A DNA stretch of 64,000 nt from Ferrovibrio sp046297895 (GTDB taxonomy: Bacteria > Pseudomonadota > Alphaproteobacteria > Ferrovibrionales > Ferrovibrionaceae), in NCBI RefSeq assembly GCF_046297895.1, contig NZ_JBKBHC010000003.1, forward strand, positions 62,001-126,000, read 5' to 3'. Made by a program: the position numbers and the translations under genes. Shown one piece after another: positions 16,598 to 25,293 of the stretch (position 1 is its first letter; each line of letters starts with the position of its first letter). The notes beneath the pieces were generated by a model that saw only the letters and a list, made by a program, of their open reading frames with translations, was not told where the DNA came from and searched no databases.

Positions 16598-16711
16598 ACA
16601 TTTATTATAGGGGTTGCGGCGGAAGGTTCCCATCGGCGGCGCGACCGGTTTAAGCTGCCGCGCCCAAGGAAAAGCCAGAAAACATATAAAGACGACAGGA
16701 CAGGACTCGCC

Positions 16712-17509
16712 ATGACGCTCGCCCCGAATGCCTCTGATAATCTTTTCGACCTGACCGGCAAGGTGGCGGTTATCACCGGCTCCAGCCGGGGTATCGGCCG
16801 CGCCATCGCGCTGCGCATGGCCCAGCACGGCGCCAAGGTGGTGGTGACCAGCCGCAAGGCCGAGGCCTGCGAGAAGGTGGCCGAGGAAATCCGCGCCAGT
16901 GGCGGCGAAGCCATCGTGGTGCCCTGCAACGTCTCGGACAAGGCGCAGCTTCAGGCCCTGGTCGATGCCACGGTCAGGCATTGGGGCCGCATCGACATCC
17001 TGGTCTGCAACGCGGCCGTGAATCCGTTCTTTGGGCCGTCGAAGGACATTCCCGACGATGCCTTCGACAAGATCATGGACGTCAACATCAAGTCGAACCA
17101 CTGGCTGTGCAACATGGCAGCCCCCGACATGGCCAAGCGCCAGGATGGCGCCATCATCATCATCTCGTCGGTGGGGGGACTGTTCGGTTCCAACACGCTG
17201 GGCGCCTATGGCATTTCCAAGGCGGCCGACATGCAGCTTGCCCGCAACCTGGCCGTGGAATGGGGTCCGCACAACATCCGCGCCAACTGCATCGCGCCCG
17301 GCCTGATCAAGACCGATTTCGCCCGTGCCCTGTGGGAGAATCCGGAAATCTCAAAGAAAGCCACCAAGGGCTACGCGCTCAAGCGCATCGGCGATCCCGA
17401 CGAAATCGCCGGCGCCGCCGTCTTCCTGGCTTCCGCCGCCGGCCGGTTCATGACCGGGCAGACCATGATCATCGATGGCGGCGGCATGGTGAACTTCCAG
17501 AGCGTGTAA
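16712..17509 (+). CDS. SDR-family oxidoreductase
   Basis: This 265-residue classical short-chain dehydrogenase has the cofactor motif TGSSRGIGRAIA near residue 23, the NAAVNPFF motif, the serine in IISSVGG and the catalytic Y166-x3-K170 (AYGISK). The C-terminus DGGGMVNF is standard. It probably reduces or oxidises an alcohol/ketone with NAD(P); substrate unknown. It lies 45 bases before glnD. Confidence 0.92.
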   Translation: MTLAPNASDNLFDLTGKVAVITGSSRGIGRAIALRMAQHGAKVVVTSRKAEACEKVAEEIRASGGEAIVVPCNVSDKAQLQALVDATVRHWGRIDILVCNAAVNPFFGPSKDIPDDAFDKIMDVNIKSNHWLCNMAAPDMAKRQDGAIIIISSVGGLFGSNTLGAYGISKAADMQLARNLAVEWGPHNIRANCIAPGLIKTDFARALWENPEISKKATKGYALKRIGDPDEIAGAAVFLASAAGRFMTGQTMIIDGGGMVNFQSV

Positions 17510-17554
17510 TTTCCAGGGCGTGTAAACGACCCGCATACGCTATATATCCTGTCC

Positions 17555-20341
17555 ATGCAGATGCGCCCCGCCATCCCCGACCCGCGCGCGATCATCGACC
17601 GCAAGGCGCTGACGCTTCAGCTCGACGCGCTGGGCGGCGAGGGCATGCATGGCACGGCGGAGCAGCGCAAGCAGGCGCTGGTGCTGCTGAAAGCCGCCCT
17701 GACCGAGGGGCGGCGGGTGGTGCAGGCCCGTTTCCAGGCCGGCGCCCCGGCCCTGGCGACGCGCCAGTCGCTGGCCTATCTCACCGACCAGATCATCCGT
17801 CTGGTCTTCGACTTCACGGTCAACCGCGTCTATCGCCTGCCCAACCCGACCGCAGCGGAAAAGCTGTCGGTGGTGGCGGTCGGCGGCTATGGGCGCGGCG
17901 AGATGGCGCCGTTTTCCGATGTCGACCTGCTGTTCCTGTTCCCCTACAAGCAGACGCCGTGGGGCGAGCAGGTGGTGGAGTACATGCTCTACCTGCTGTG
18001 GGATCTCGGCCTAAAGGTGGGGCATGCCACCCGTTCGGTGGACGAGTGCATCCGCCTCAGCCTGAGCGACATCACCATCCGCACCGCGATCCTGGAGCAG
18101 CGGTGGCTCTGGGGCGACCAGGAACTGGCGGCACAGCTCAAGTCCCGCTTCCAAGGCGAGGTGGTGGCCAAGACCGGCCGCGATTTCATCGAGAAGAAGC
18201 TGGCCGAGCGCGACGACCGCCATCGCCGCATGGGCGATTCGCGTTATGTGGTCGAACCCAATGTGAAGGAAGGCAAGGGTGGTCTGCGCGACCTGCACAC
18301 CCTCGTCTGGATCACCAAGTATGTCTACGGCATCCAGGAAACCGCCGAGCTGATTGAGCGCGGCCTGCTGCATGCCGAGGAGCATCGCCGTTTCCTGCAG
18401 GCGATGGAATTCCTGTGGACCGTGCGCATCCACCTGCATTACCTGGCCAACCGGCCGGAAGAGCGGCTGACATTCGACATGCAGACCGAGATCGCCAAGG
18501 CGATGGGCTATGCCGACCGGCCCGGGCGCCGCGATGTCGAACGCTTCATGAAGAAATATTATCTGGTGGCCAAGGAGGTCGGCGACCTGACGCGCATCTT
18601 CGCCGCGGCCCTGGAAGAACGGCACAAGAAGAAGAAACCGCTGGCGGCCATCAAGGCCAAGATCAGGCGGCCCAAGACGCTCGACGGCTTCGAGGTCGAG
18701 GGCGGTCGCCTCAATGTCGGCAGCGAGACCCTGTTCGAAAAGCAGCCGGTGAAGATGCTGCGTCTGTTCCATCTGGCCCAGGAGCAGGGCCTGGACATCC
18801 ATCCCGAGGCCCTGCGGCTGGTGCGGCGGAACCTGAAGCTGATCGATGCCAGGCTGCGCAACGACCCGGACGCCAACCAGCTGTTCATGGACATGCTCTG
18901 CTCGGCCAACGATCCCGAGACGACCTTGCGCCGGCTGAACGAGGCGGACGTGTTCGGCCGGTTCGTGCCCGATTTCGGCCGGGTGGTGGCGCAGACCCAG
19001 CACGACATGTACCACACCTACACGGTGGACGAACACACCATCCGCGCCATCGGCATCCTGTCGCGGATCGAAAGCGGCGCATTGAAGGAGGACCATCCGC
19101 TCAGCGTGCACGTGATCAAGGAAGTGCTGTCGCGCCGCGTGCTCTACGTCGCGGTGCTGCTGCACGACATCGCCAAGGGCCGCGGCGGTGACCATTCCGT
19201 GCTGGGCGAAAAGGTGGCCGAGAAGCTGGGGCCGCGTTTCGGGCTGACAGCAGCGGAAACCGAAACCGTGGCCTGGCTGGTGCGCTGGCATCTACTGATG
19301 TCCGCCACGGCCTTCAAGCGCGACATCTCCGATCCCAAGACGGTGGTGGATTTCGCCCAGGCCGTGCAGAGCCCGGAGCGCCTGCGCCTGCTGCTCTGCC
19401 TCACGGTGGCCGATATCCGTGCCGTCGGCCCCACGATCTGGAACGGCTGGAAGGGTCAGCTGCTGCGCGACCTGTATTATCGCGCCGAGGAATACCTGTC
19501 GGGCGGCTTCACCGGCCGCCGCCGCGAGGAACGCATTGCCGAGACCAAGGAGAAGGTGCGCGGCCTGCTGGCGGGCTGGAGCAAGGCCGAAACCGACCGC
19601 CTGCTCAAGCGCCACTACGAGAATTACTGGTATTCCAATGATGCTGAAACGATTGCCCGCCATGCCGGGCTGATGCGCGAGGCCGACCAGTCGGGCCGCA
19701 GCCTGACCACCGCCTCGCGGCCCGACCGTTTCCGCGCCGTGACCGAATTCACGCTCTACGCACCCGATCATCCGGGTCTGTTCGCCCGCGCCGCGGGCGC
19801 CATGGCGGCGGCCGGCGCCAATATCGTGGACGCCAAGATCTTCACCACCAACGACGGCATGGCGCTCGACAGCTTTTACATCCAGGATTTCGACGGCAAG
19901 GCCTTCGACAAGGCCGAGCAACTGAAGAAACTCAATTCCGCGCTGGAGCGCGCGCTGTCGGGGGACCTGAAGCTGCGTTCGGCGATCGCGCCGGAGCGGC
20001 CCGGCTTGCCGAGCCGTACCCGTGTCTTCAAGGTGGAGCCGCGCGTGCTGGTCGATAACGCCGCTTCCAACCGCTACACCGTGATCGAGGTGAATGGTCG
20101 CGACCGGCCCGGCTTCCTCTACGACGTGACCCGCGGACTCTATGACCTGAACCTCAGCATCGGCTCCGCGCATATCGCCACTTATGGCGAACGCGCGGTC
20201 GATGTGTTCTACGTGCAGGACCTGACCGGCATGAAACTGACCGACAAGCGGCGCCTGCAGCAGATCGAAAAGCATCTGCTGAAGAAGATCATCGCCGCCG
20301 ACGACAAGCCGGCCACCAAGGCCGCGGCGAAAGCGGCCTGA
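17555..20341 (+). CDS. glnD: Bifunctional [PII] uridylyltransferase/uridylyl-removing enzyme
   Basis: GlnD senses glutamine and adds or removes UMP on PII proteins, the top of the nitrogen control cascade. This 928-residue protein has the nucleotidyltransferase motif GGYGRGEMAPFSDVDLLFLFP near residue 110, the HD hydrolase segment YVAVLLHDIAKGRGGDHS in the middle and two C-terminal ACT domains (FTLYAPDHPGLFARAAGAMAAAGANIVDAK and VIEVNGRDRPGFLYDVTRGLYDLNLSI). It ends in a basic Lys/Ala tail. murJ follows 44 bases later. Confidence 0.96.
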   Translation: MQMRPAIPDPRAIIDRKALTLQLDALGGEGMHGTAEQRKQALVLLKAALTEGRRVVQARFQAGAPALATRQSLAYLTDQIIRLVFDFTVNRVYRLPNPTAAEKLSVVAVGGYGRGEMAPFSDVDLLFLFPYKQTPWGEQVVEYMLYLLWDLGLKVGHATRSVDECIRLSLSDITIRTAILEQRWLWGDQELAAQLKSRFQGEVVAKTGRDFIEKKLAERDDRHRRMGDSRYVVEPNVKEGKGGLRDLHTLVWITKYVYGIQETAELIERGLLHAEEHRRFLQAMEFLWTVRIHLHYLANRPEERLTFDMQTEIAKAMGYADRPGRRDVERFMKKYYLVAKEVGDLTRIFAAALEERHKKKKPLAAIKAKIRRPKTLDGFEVEGGRLNVGSETLFEKQPVKMLRLFHLAQEQGLDIHPEALRLVRRNLKLIDARLRNDPDANQLFMDMLCSANDPETTLRRLNEADVFGRFVPDFGRVVAQTQHDMYHTYTVDEHTIRAIGILSRIESGALKEDHPLSVHVIKEVLSRRVLYVAVLLHDIAKGRGGDHSVLGEKVAEKLGPRFGLTAAETETVAWLVRWHLLMSATAFKRDISDPKTVVDFAQAVQSPERLRLLLCLTVADIRAVGPTIWNGWKGQLLRDLYYRAEEYLSGGFTGRRREERIAETKEKVRGLLAGWSKAETDRLLKRHYENYWYSNDAETIARHAGLMREADQSGRSLTTASRPDRFRAVTEFTLYAPDHPGLFARAAGAMAAAGANIVDAKIFTTNDGMALDSFYIQDFDGKAFDKAEQLKKLNSALERALSGDLKLRSAIAPERPGLPSRTRVFKVEPRVLVDNAASNRYTVIEVNGRDRPGFLYDVTRGLYDLNLSIGSAHIATYGERAVDVFYVQDLTGMKLTDKRRLQQIEKHLLKKIIAADDKPATKAAAKAA

Positions 20342-20385
20342 TCGCGGCGATGACCGTTTCCCCATTTTCGCGAAAGCCTTACTAG

Positions 20386-21975
20386 ATGTCGCTCTTCCGC
20401 GCCATTGCCACCGTCGGTGGCCTCACCATGGCCAGCCGCATCGCCGGTTTCGTTCGCGATCTGCTGATCGCACGCTATCTCGGCGCCGGACCGGTGGCCG
20501 ATGCCTTCTTTGTCAGTCTGCGCCTGCCCAATTTCTTCCGCTCGCTATTCGCCGAGGGCGCCTTCACTGCCGGCTTCCTGCCGCTGTTCAGCCATATCCA
20601 GGCCAAGGAGGGCCATGCGGCGGCACAGCTTTTCGCCGAGCGCGCACTGGCCGTGCTGCTGCTTGCCACCTTCGGCTTCACGCTGATCGCCCAGATTGCC
20701 ATGCCGGCGGTGATCATCCTGCTAGCGCCAGGCTTCATTGACGATCCGCAGCGCTTCGACCTGTCGGTCACGCTCACCATCATCACCTTTCCCTATCTGC
20801 TGTTCATCAGTCTCGCCTCGCTTTACGGCGCGGTACTGAACTGCATTGGGCGCTTCTTTTCCATGGCGGCGGCGCCGATCCTGCTGAATCTGGTTATGAT
20901 CGCGGGCATGCTGCTGCTCACGCCGCATGTCCCCAACGCCGGCTATGCCCTGGCCTGGTCGGTGCTAGTGGGTGGCATCCTGCAGTTCCTCTGGCTGGCC
21001 TGGGATGCGCGGCGCAGCGGCATAGACCTGCGCCTGCGGCGACCGCGGCTGAACGACAAGCTGCGGCGGCTGTTCAGGCTGATCCTCCCGGCCGCGCTGG
21101 GCGCCGGCGCCACGCAGGTCAATCTGGTGGTCGGCCTGATCCTCGCATCTTTGCTGCCGGCAGGTGCAGTGTCGTATCTGTTTTATGCCGACCGCATCAA
21201 CCAGCTCACTATCGGTGTGGTGGGCGTGGCAATTGCCACGGCGCTGCTGCCAACGCTGGCAGGCCAGCTAGCGCGAGGCGAGGATAGGGCCGCACTCGCG
21301 ACGCAGAACCGTGCGTTGGAATTCGCCCTCTTGTTGTCGCTGCCGGCCTGCGCCGCCCTTCTGGTGATTCCGTTCCCGGTAATCTCCATCCTGTTCCAGC
21401 GCGGCGAATTTGGCTCCGAAACTGCACGGCAAACGGCATTCGCCCTGCTGGCCTATGCCGTTGGCCTGCCAGGTTACGTACTGGTGCGCACGCTTACGCC
21501 AGGTTTCCACGCCCGGCAGGATACGCGCACTCCAGTCAGGCTGGCTCTGGTCAGCATTGCGGTGAACATTGGCTTCAGCCTGATCCTGATGCCGCGCCTT
21601 GGTCATGTCGGTTTGGCGCTGGCCACTGCGTTGGCGGCCAGCATCAATACCGTGCTGCTGCTCTACACATTGCGTCGTCGTGGTCACTGGCAAGCCGATG
21701 CGCGGCTGAAGGGCCGGGTCTGGCGCATCCTGCTGGCCACATTGGCCATGGCGGCGGCCCTGGTGCTTTTGGACCGTTTTATGCTGCTCCCCTGGTATGA
21801 GGGGACGCAGGGATTGCGTATTGCCGCGCTGGCAGCCTTGGTTGGCGGCGGCGTTGCCTGTTACCTGATCGCCGCGTTGGCACTGGGGGCCACCCGGCCG
21901 GCGGAATGGAAGTCCTTGCTGCGCAGGCCGCCGGATCCCGGCGCATTGGTTGCCGTCAGGCGTTCTGACGGTTGA
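20386..21975 (+). CDS. murJ: Lipid II flippase MurJ
   Basis: MurJ flips the peptidoglycan precursor lipid II across the inner membrane. The 529-residue protein has about 14 hydrophobic helices. The N-terminus TVGGLTMASRIAGFVRDLLIARYLGAGPVADAFFVSLRLPNFFRSLFAEGAF is highly characteristic, with the functional arginines present. It lies between glnD and trpS, the order seen in many Alphaproteobacteria. The ribosome site is weak. Confidence 0.96.
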   Translation: MSLFRAIATVGGLTMASRIAGFVRDLLIARYLGAGPVADAFFVSLRLPNFFRSLFAEGAFTAGFLPLFSHIQAKEGHAAAQLFAERALAVLLLATFGFTLIAQIAMPAVIILLAPGFIDDPQRFDLSVTLTIITFPYLLFISLASLYGAVLNCIGRFFSMAAAPILLNLVMIAGMLLLTPHVPNAGYALAWSVLVGGILQFLWLAWDARRSGIDLRLRRPRLNDKLRRLFRLILPAALGAGATQVNLVVGLILASLLPAGAVSYLFYADRINQLTIGVVGVAIATALLPTLAGQLARGEDRAALATQNRALEFALLLSLPACAALLVIPFPVISILFQRGEFGSETARQTAFALLAYAVGLPGYVLVRTLTPGFHARQDTRTPVRLALVSIAVNIGFSLILMPRLGHVGLALATALAASINTVLLLYTLRRRGHWQADARLKGRVWRILLATLAMAAALVLLDRFMLLPWYEGTQGLRIAALAALVGGGVACYLIAALALGATRPAEWKSLLRRPPDPGALVAVRRSDG

Positions 21976-22063
21976 CGCCGCCGCCGCCGCCAGCGATAAC
22001 CGCGCACCTAAAGTACTTCCCACCACCGGGGCCTTCCACCGCCCCATCCTGCAAGGGACTTCC

Positions 22064-23071
22064 ATGGCCTTCCAACGGCGCATCTTCTCGGGCATCCAAC
22101 CCTCCGGCAACCTCCATCTCGGCAACTATCTCGGCGCAGTGCGCAACTGGGTCGCGCTGCAGAACGAATTCGAGTGCATCTTCTGCATGGTCGACATGCA
22201 TGCCATCACCGTATGGCAGGATCCGGCCGAGCTGACCCGCTCCACGCGCGAGCTGGCGGCGGCGATGATCGCTTCCGGCATCGATCCGAAGAAGAACATC
22301 CTGTTCAACCAGTCGCAGAATCCCGATCACGCCACGCTGGCCTGGATCTTCAACTGCGTCGCCCGCATGGGCTGGATGAACCGCATGACGCAGTTCAAGG
22401 AAAAGGCCGGCAAGGACCGCGAGAATGTCTCGCTTGGCCTGTTCGCCTATCCGGCCCTGATGGCCGCCGACATCCTGGCCTACAAGGCGACCCATGTGCC
22501 GGTCGGCGAGGACCAGAAGCAGCATCTGGAGTTGACCCGCGACATCGCGCAGAAGTTCAACCACGATTACGAGCGCGAGATGTTTCCGCTGACCGAGCCG
22601 CAGATTTTCGGCACGGCTACGCGCGTGATGAGCCTGCGCGACGGCTCCAAGAAGATGTCGAAGTCGGATGCCTCCGACCAGTCGCGCATCAACCTCACCG
22701 ATACCGCCGATGCCATCGCCGACAAGATCAAGCGCGCCAAGACCGATCCGCAAGCGCTGCCCGATACGGTGGAAGGGCTGGAAGGCCGGCCGGAGGCGCA
22801 GAACCTGATGGGCATCTATGCCGCACTCAGCGACAAGACGCTGGAACAGGCGGTGGCCGACTGCGCCGGCAAGGGCTTTGCCGAGTTCAAGAAGATGCTG
22901 ACCGAGGTATCGGTCGGCGTGCTGGGTCCGATCACGGCGGAAATGCGCCGCCTGATGGCCGATCCCGGCTATGTCGACGGCATTCTGCGCGAAGGCGGCG
23001 AAAAGGCCCGGGCCCTCTCGGCGCCGGTCATACGGGAAGTATACGACGCCGTGGGTTTCCTGCGCCCGTAA
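22064..23071 (+). CDS. trpS: Tryptophanyl-tRNA synthetase
   Basis: This 335-residue class Ic synthetase charges tRNA-Trp. The HIGH-type motif is PSGNLHLGNYLGA near residue 12 and the KMSKS loop is GSKKMSKSD. I chose the ATG at 22064 (MAFQRRIFSGIQPSGN); in-frame sequence upstream overlaps the murJ end and is not family-like. A strong terminator follows 25 bases after the stop. Confidence 0.97.
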   Translation: MAFQRRIFSGIQPSGNLHLGNYLGAVRNWVALQNEFECIFCMVDMHAITVWQDPAELTRSTRELAAAMIASGIDPKKNILFNQSQNPDHATLAWIFNCVARMGWMNRMTQFKEKAGKDRENVSLGLFAYPALMAADILAYKATHVPVGEDQKQHLELTRDIAQKFNHDYEREMFPLTEPQIFGTATRVMSLRDGSKKMSKSDASDQSRINLTDTADAIADKIKRAKTDPQALPDTVEGLEGRPEAQNLMGIYAALSDKTLEQAVADCAGKGFAEFKKMLTEVSVGVLGPITAEMRRLMADPGYVDGILREGGEKARALSAPVIREVYDAVGFLRP

Positions 23072-23096
23072 TCTTTCTCCATCTTGAACCCATGTC

Positions 23097-23136
23097 GGGG
23101 CAGGCCCACATTACCGGGGCCTGCCCCTTCATTTTT
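23097..23136 (+). terminator. Rho-independent terminator after trpS
   Basis: Perfect 11-bp stem (23097-23107 with 23117-23127), nine-base loop, followed by TTCATTTTT. It should end the glnD-murJ-trpS transcript. The next gene starts only 15 bases later, so that gene probably uses a promoter upstream of or inside this structure, or read-through. Confidence 0.88.
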
Positions 23137-23150
23137 CCGGCCGAGAAATC

Positions 23151-24101
23151 ATGACCGACAGCACCGATTCTTTCGTCTCCCGCCTGCGCGGCCGCTGGGT
23201 GCAGATTGCCGCGGTGGCTGTCGTGCTGGTCTTCGGTCTGTATTATCCGGTCGGCATGCTGATCGCCCACAAGGTGGACGACAATCTGGACTACCAGACG
23301 CCCGCCGGCGAGACGGTGGCCGGCAGCCGCGCCGTCGCCATGGCCGCAGCCCTGATCGACCGCGAGGTGAACCGCAACGGCTGGGTCGCCAACGATCCGT
23401 TCTTCATGCCGGGCTCGATGCTCGACAACATGCCGAATTACCAGCTCGGTATGATCCATGCGCTCGGCCGCTTCGCCTTCCAGATGGTCGACCAGATCGG
23501 CCGCACGCGCGGCTCGAGCCAGACCGACCGCGACCTGCAGGAGGCCGCCGGGCTGCTACAGTATTCTGGCACCAAGTGGATTTTCGACTTCTCCACCTCG
23601 CTGCTGCCGACGGCAAAGTCGGAGGACCAGTACCGCAAGGCCCGCGCCGCGCTGCTCAGCTACAACCAGCGCCTGACCCAGGGCCAGGCCGTCTTCGAAC
23701 GCCGCGGCGACAATCTGCAGGCCACGCTGGAGCGCATTGCGCTGGACATCGGTTCGGCTTCCGCGGCGATCGACCGTCGCATCACCGAGGGCAGCAGCCT
23801 GTGGATCGATACCGAAAGTGACGATGTCTTCTACAGCGTCAAGGGCCAGCTCTATGCCTACTACATGGTGCTGCGCGAACTGCGTCAGGACTATGCCAAT
23901 GTGATCCGCGACCGCGAACTGGGCGGCACCTGGGACCAGATGCTGGCATCCTTCGCCGCCGGCGCCGGACTGAAGCCGGTGGTGGTCAGCAATGCCAAGC
24001 CGGATGCGGTGATTCTGCCCAATCATCTTGGGTCGATGGGGTTTTATGTCGAACGCGCCCGCACGCAGGTGTATGAAGTGGTGAACATCCTGCAGAAGTG
24101 A
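23151..24101 (+). CDS. DUF2333-family membrane-anchored protein
   Basis: This 316-residue protein has one N-terminal membrane helix (VQIAAVAVVLVFGLYYPVGML, residues about 17-37) and a long soluble, mainly helical part in the periplasm. The pattern DDNLDYQTPAGETVAGSRAVAMAAALIDREVNRNGWVANDPFF and LDNMPNYQLGMIHALGRF matches DUF2333. The function is unknown. It separates trpS from the universal stress gene, which are often closer. Confidence 0.75.
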   Translation: MTDSTDSFVSRLRGRWVQIAAVAVVLVFGLYYPVGMLIAHKVDDNLDYQTPAGETVAGSRAVAMAAALIDREVNRNGWVANDPFFMPGSMLDNMPNYQLGMIHALGRFAFQMVDQIGRTRGSSQTDRDLQEAAGLLQYSGTKWIFDFSTSLLPTAKSEDQYRKARAALLSYNQRLTQGQAVFERRGDNLQATLERIALDIGSASAAIDRRITEGSSLWIDTESDDVFYSVKGQLYAYYMVLRELRQDYANVIRDRELGGTWDQMLASFAAGAGLKPVVVSNAKPDAVILPNHLGSMGFYVERARTQVYEVVNILQK

Positions 24102-24176
24102 TGGCGGCGCGATACCGATTAACCAACAAAGGTTAGGCATTGCCTTTTTGCGGCCGGCAATGGCAACCTGCGCCGC

Positions 24177-24677
24177 ATGAGCGACAAAGACGCCGCCAAA
24201 CAGATCGAAGCCAAGCGCCGCAGCAAGTTCCTGGTCGTCGTGGACGATACGCCAGAGGTACGCGTTGCCGTCCGGTATGCCACCAAGCGCGCGCGCAACA
24301 TCCGCTGCGGCGTGGTGATGCTGCGCGTGGTCGAGCCGATCGACTTCCAGCAATGGGCCGGCGTGGCCGAGATCATGCGCTCGGAAGCGCATGAGGCGGC
24401 GGAAGACCTGCTGCACAAGCTGGCCGAACAGGTGAACCAGGATTCCGGCATCCTGCCCGAGCTGGTGATCCGCGAAGGTATCGCGCGCGACGAGATACTC
24501 AAACTCGTCGATCAGGATCCGGCGATCCGCATGCTGGTGCTGGCCGCTGCGCCCGGCGGCGAGGGGCCAGGCCCGCTGGTGGCGGCGCTGGCCGGGCAGA
24601 TGGCCGGCAACCTGAGCTTCCCGATCACGGTGATCCCCGGCAGCCTGACCGACGAACAGATCGATCGCCTGACCTGA
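24177..24677 (+). CDS. Universal stress protein, UspA family
   Basis: This 166-residue protein has the Usp alpha/beta fold: strand FLVVVDDTPEVRVAVRYATKRA, then VVMLRVVEP, and the C-terminal NLSFPITVIPG. The G-x2-G-x9-G(S/T) ATP loop is represented by GGEGPGPLVAALAG. A role in stress survival is family-based. It sits in the order trpS-(DUF2333)-usp ... nfu known from this bacterial class. Confidence 0.88.
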   Translation: MSDKDAAKQIEAKRRSKFLVVVDDTPEVRVAVRYATKRARNIRCGVVMLRVVEPIDFQQWAGVAEIMRSEAHEAAEDLLHKLAEQVNQDSGILPELVIREGIARDEILKLVDQDPAIRMLVLAAAPGGEGPGPLVAALAGQMAGNLSFPITVIPGSLTDEQIDRLT

Positions 24678-24684
24678 CCCCGCC

Positions 24685-24699
24685 GCGCGGTTGCCGCGC
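24685..24699. terminator. Weak hairpin between convergent usp and PAS genes
   Basis: GCGCGG/CCGCGC stem with a TTG loop fills the gap between the two stop codons. There is no T-run, so it is at best a modest bidirectional terminator. Confidence 0.3.
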
Positions 24700-25230
24700 T
24701 TACAGCGCGACCGAATGCGCAGCCAGCATGGTGATGGAAACGGGATCGTTGAGGTGGTCGACAGGACTGTCAGCATTGCCGTCGAGCCGTTCGTAAAGCC
24801 CATAGCCAAGTATGCCGTCGATATGCTGCCGGTCGGTGGCCAGCGGCAGCAGCAGCCGGCGGAATTCCATAACCGGCCTGTCACGCTGCAGCCAATGTTG
24901 CACGGCGTAATGCCCCTGTCCGGCTATGACTTGGCGATAGGGCTTTTCGGCCTGGGCGAGTTGTTCGCCGCTGAACAATTCGTCGAGATGCCGCTGGCTC
25001 AGTTCGAAACCGAGATTCTGGCGTACAATCCTGCCGGCCAACAGGAAGCGGAAGCGCCGGCCCGAATCAATGCTTTCCAGCAGGAACAGGTTGGGCAGGA
25101 GGGTTTTTAGGTCCAGCGGGTCGATATCCTCGCGCGCGGGCCAGACATGCACGTCGCGCCAGCGCTGCCAGCAGGACAGCACATAACTCAGCCTGGCGTC
25201 CTGGGTCAGGGCCGGTAGATCGACCGCCAT
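24700..25230 (-). CDS. PAS_5-family protein
   Basis: This 176-residue protein shows the clearest PAS_5 sequence in the window: WQRWRDVHVWPAREDIDPLDLKTLLPNLFLLESIDSGRRFRFLLAGRIV, followed by the helix HLDELFSGEQLAQAEKPYRQVI and strands VMEFRRLLLPLATD. A small single-domain sensor is presumed; the ligand is unknown. I prefer the ATG at 25230 (MAVDLPALTQ) to the one at 25245. It is convergent with usp and follows the cyclase gene on the same strand by 63 bases. Confidence 0.85.
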   Translation of the reverse strand: MAVDLPALTQDARLSYVLSCWQRWRDVHVWPAREDIDPLDLKTLLPNLFLLESIDSGRRFRFLLAGRIVRQNLGFELSQRHLDELFSGEQLAQAEKPYRQVIAGQGHYAVQHWLQRDRPVMEFRRLLLPLATDRQHIDGILGYGLYERLDGNADSPVDHLNDPVSITMLAAHSVAL

Positions 25231-25293
25231 GCCGCAAGTCTGCACCCGCAGCGGGAGCGAGACAAATAAAGACTGTGCTGGTCGTATACGCCG

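Noticed and set aside
20366..20375. Palindrome TTTCGCGAAA before murJ as an operator
   Set aside because: Short, composed of common bases for this genome and within a compact operon; no supporting context.
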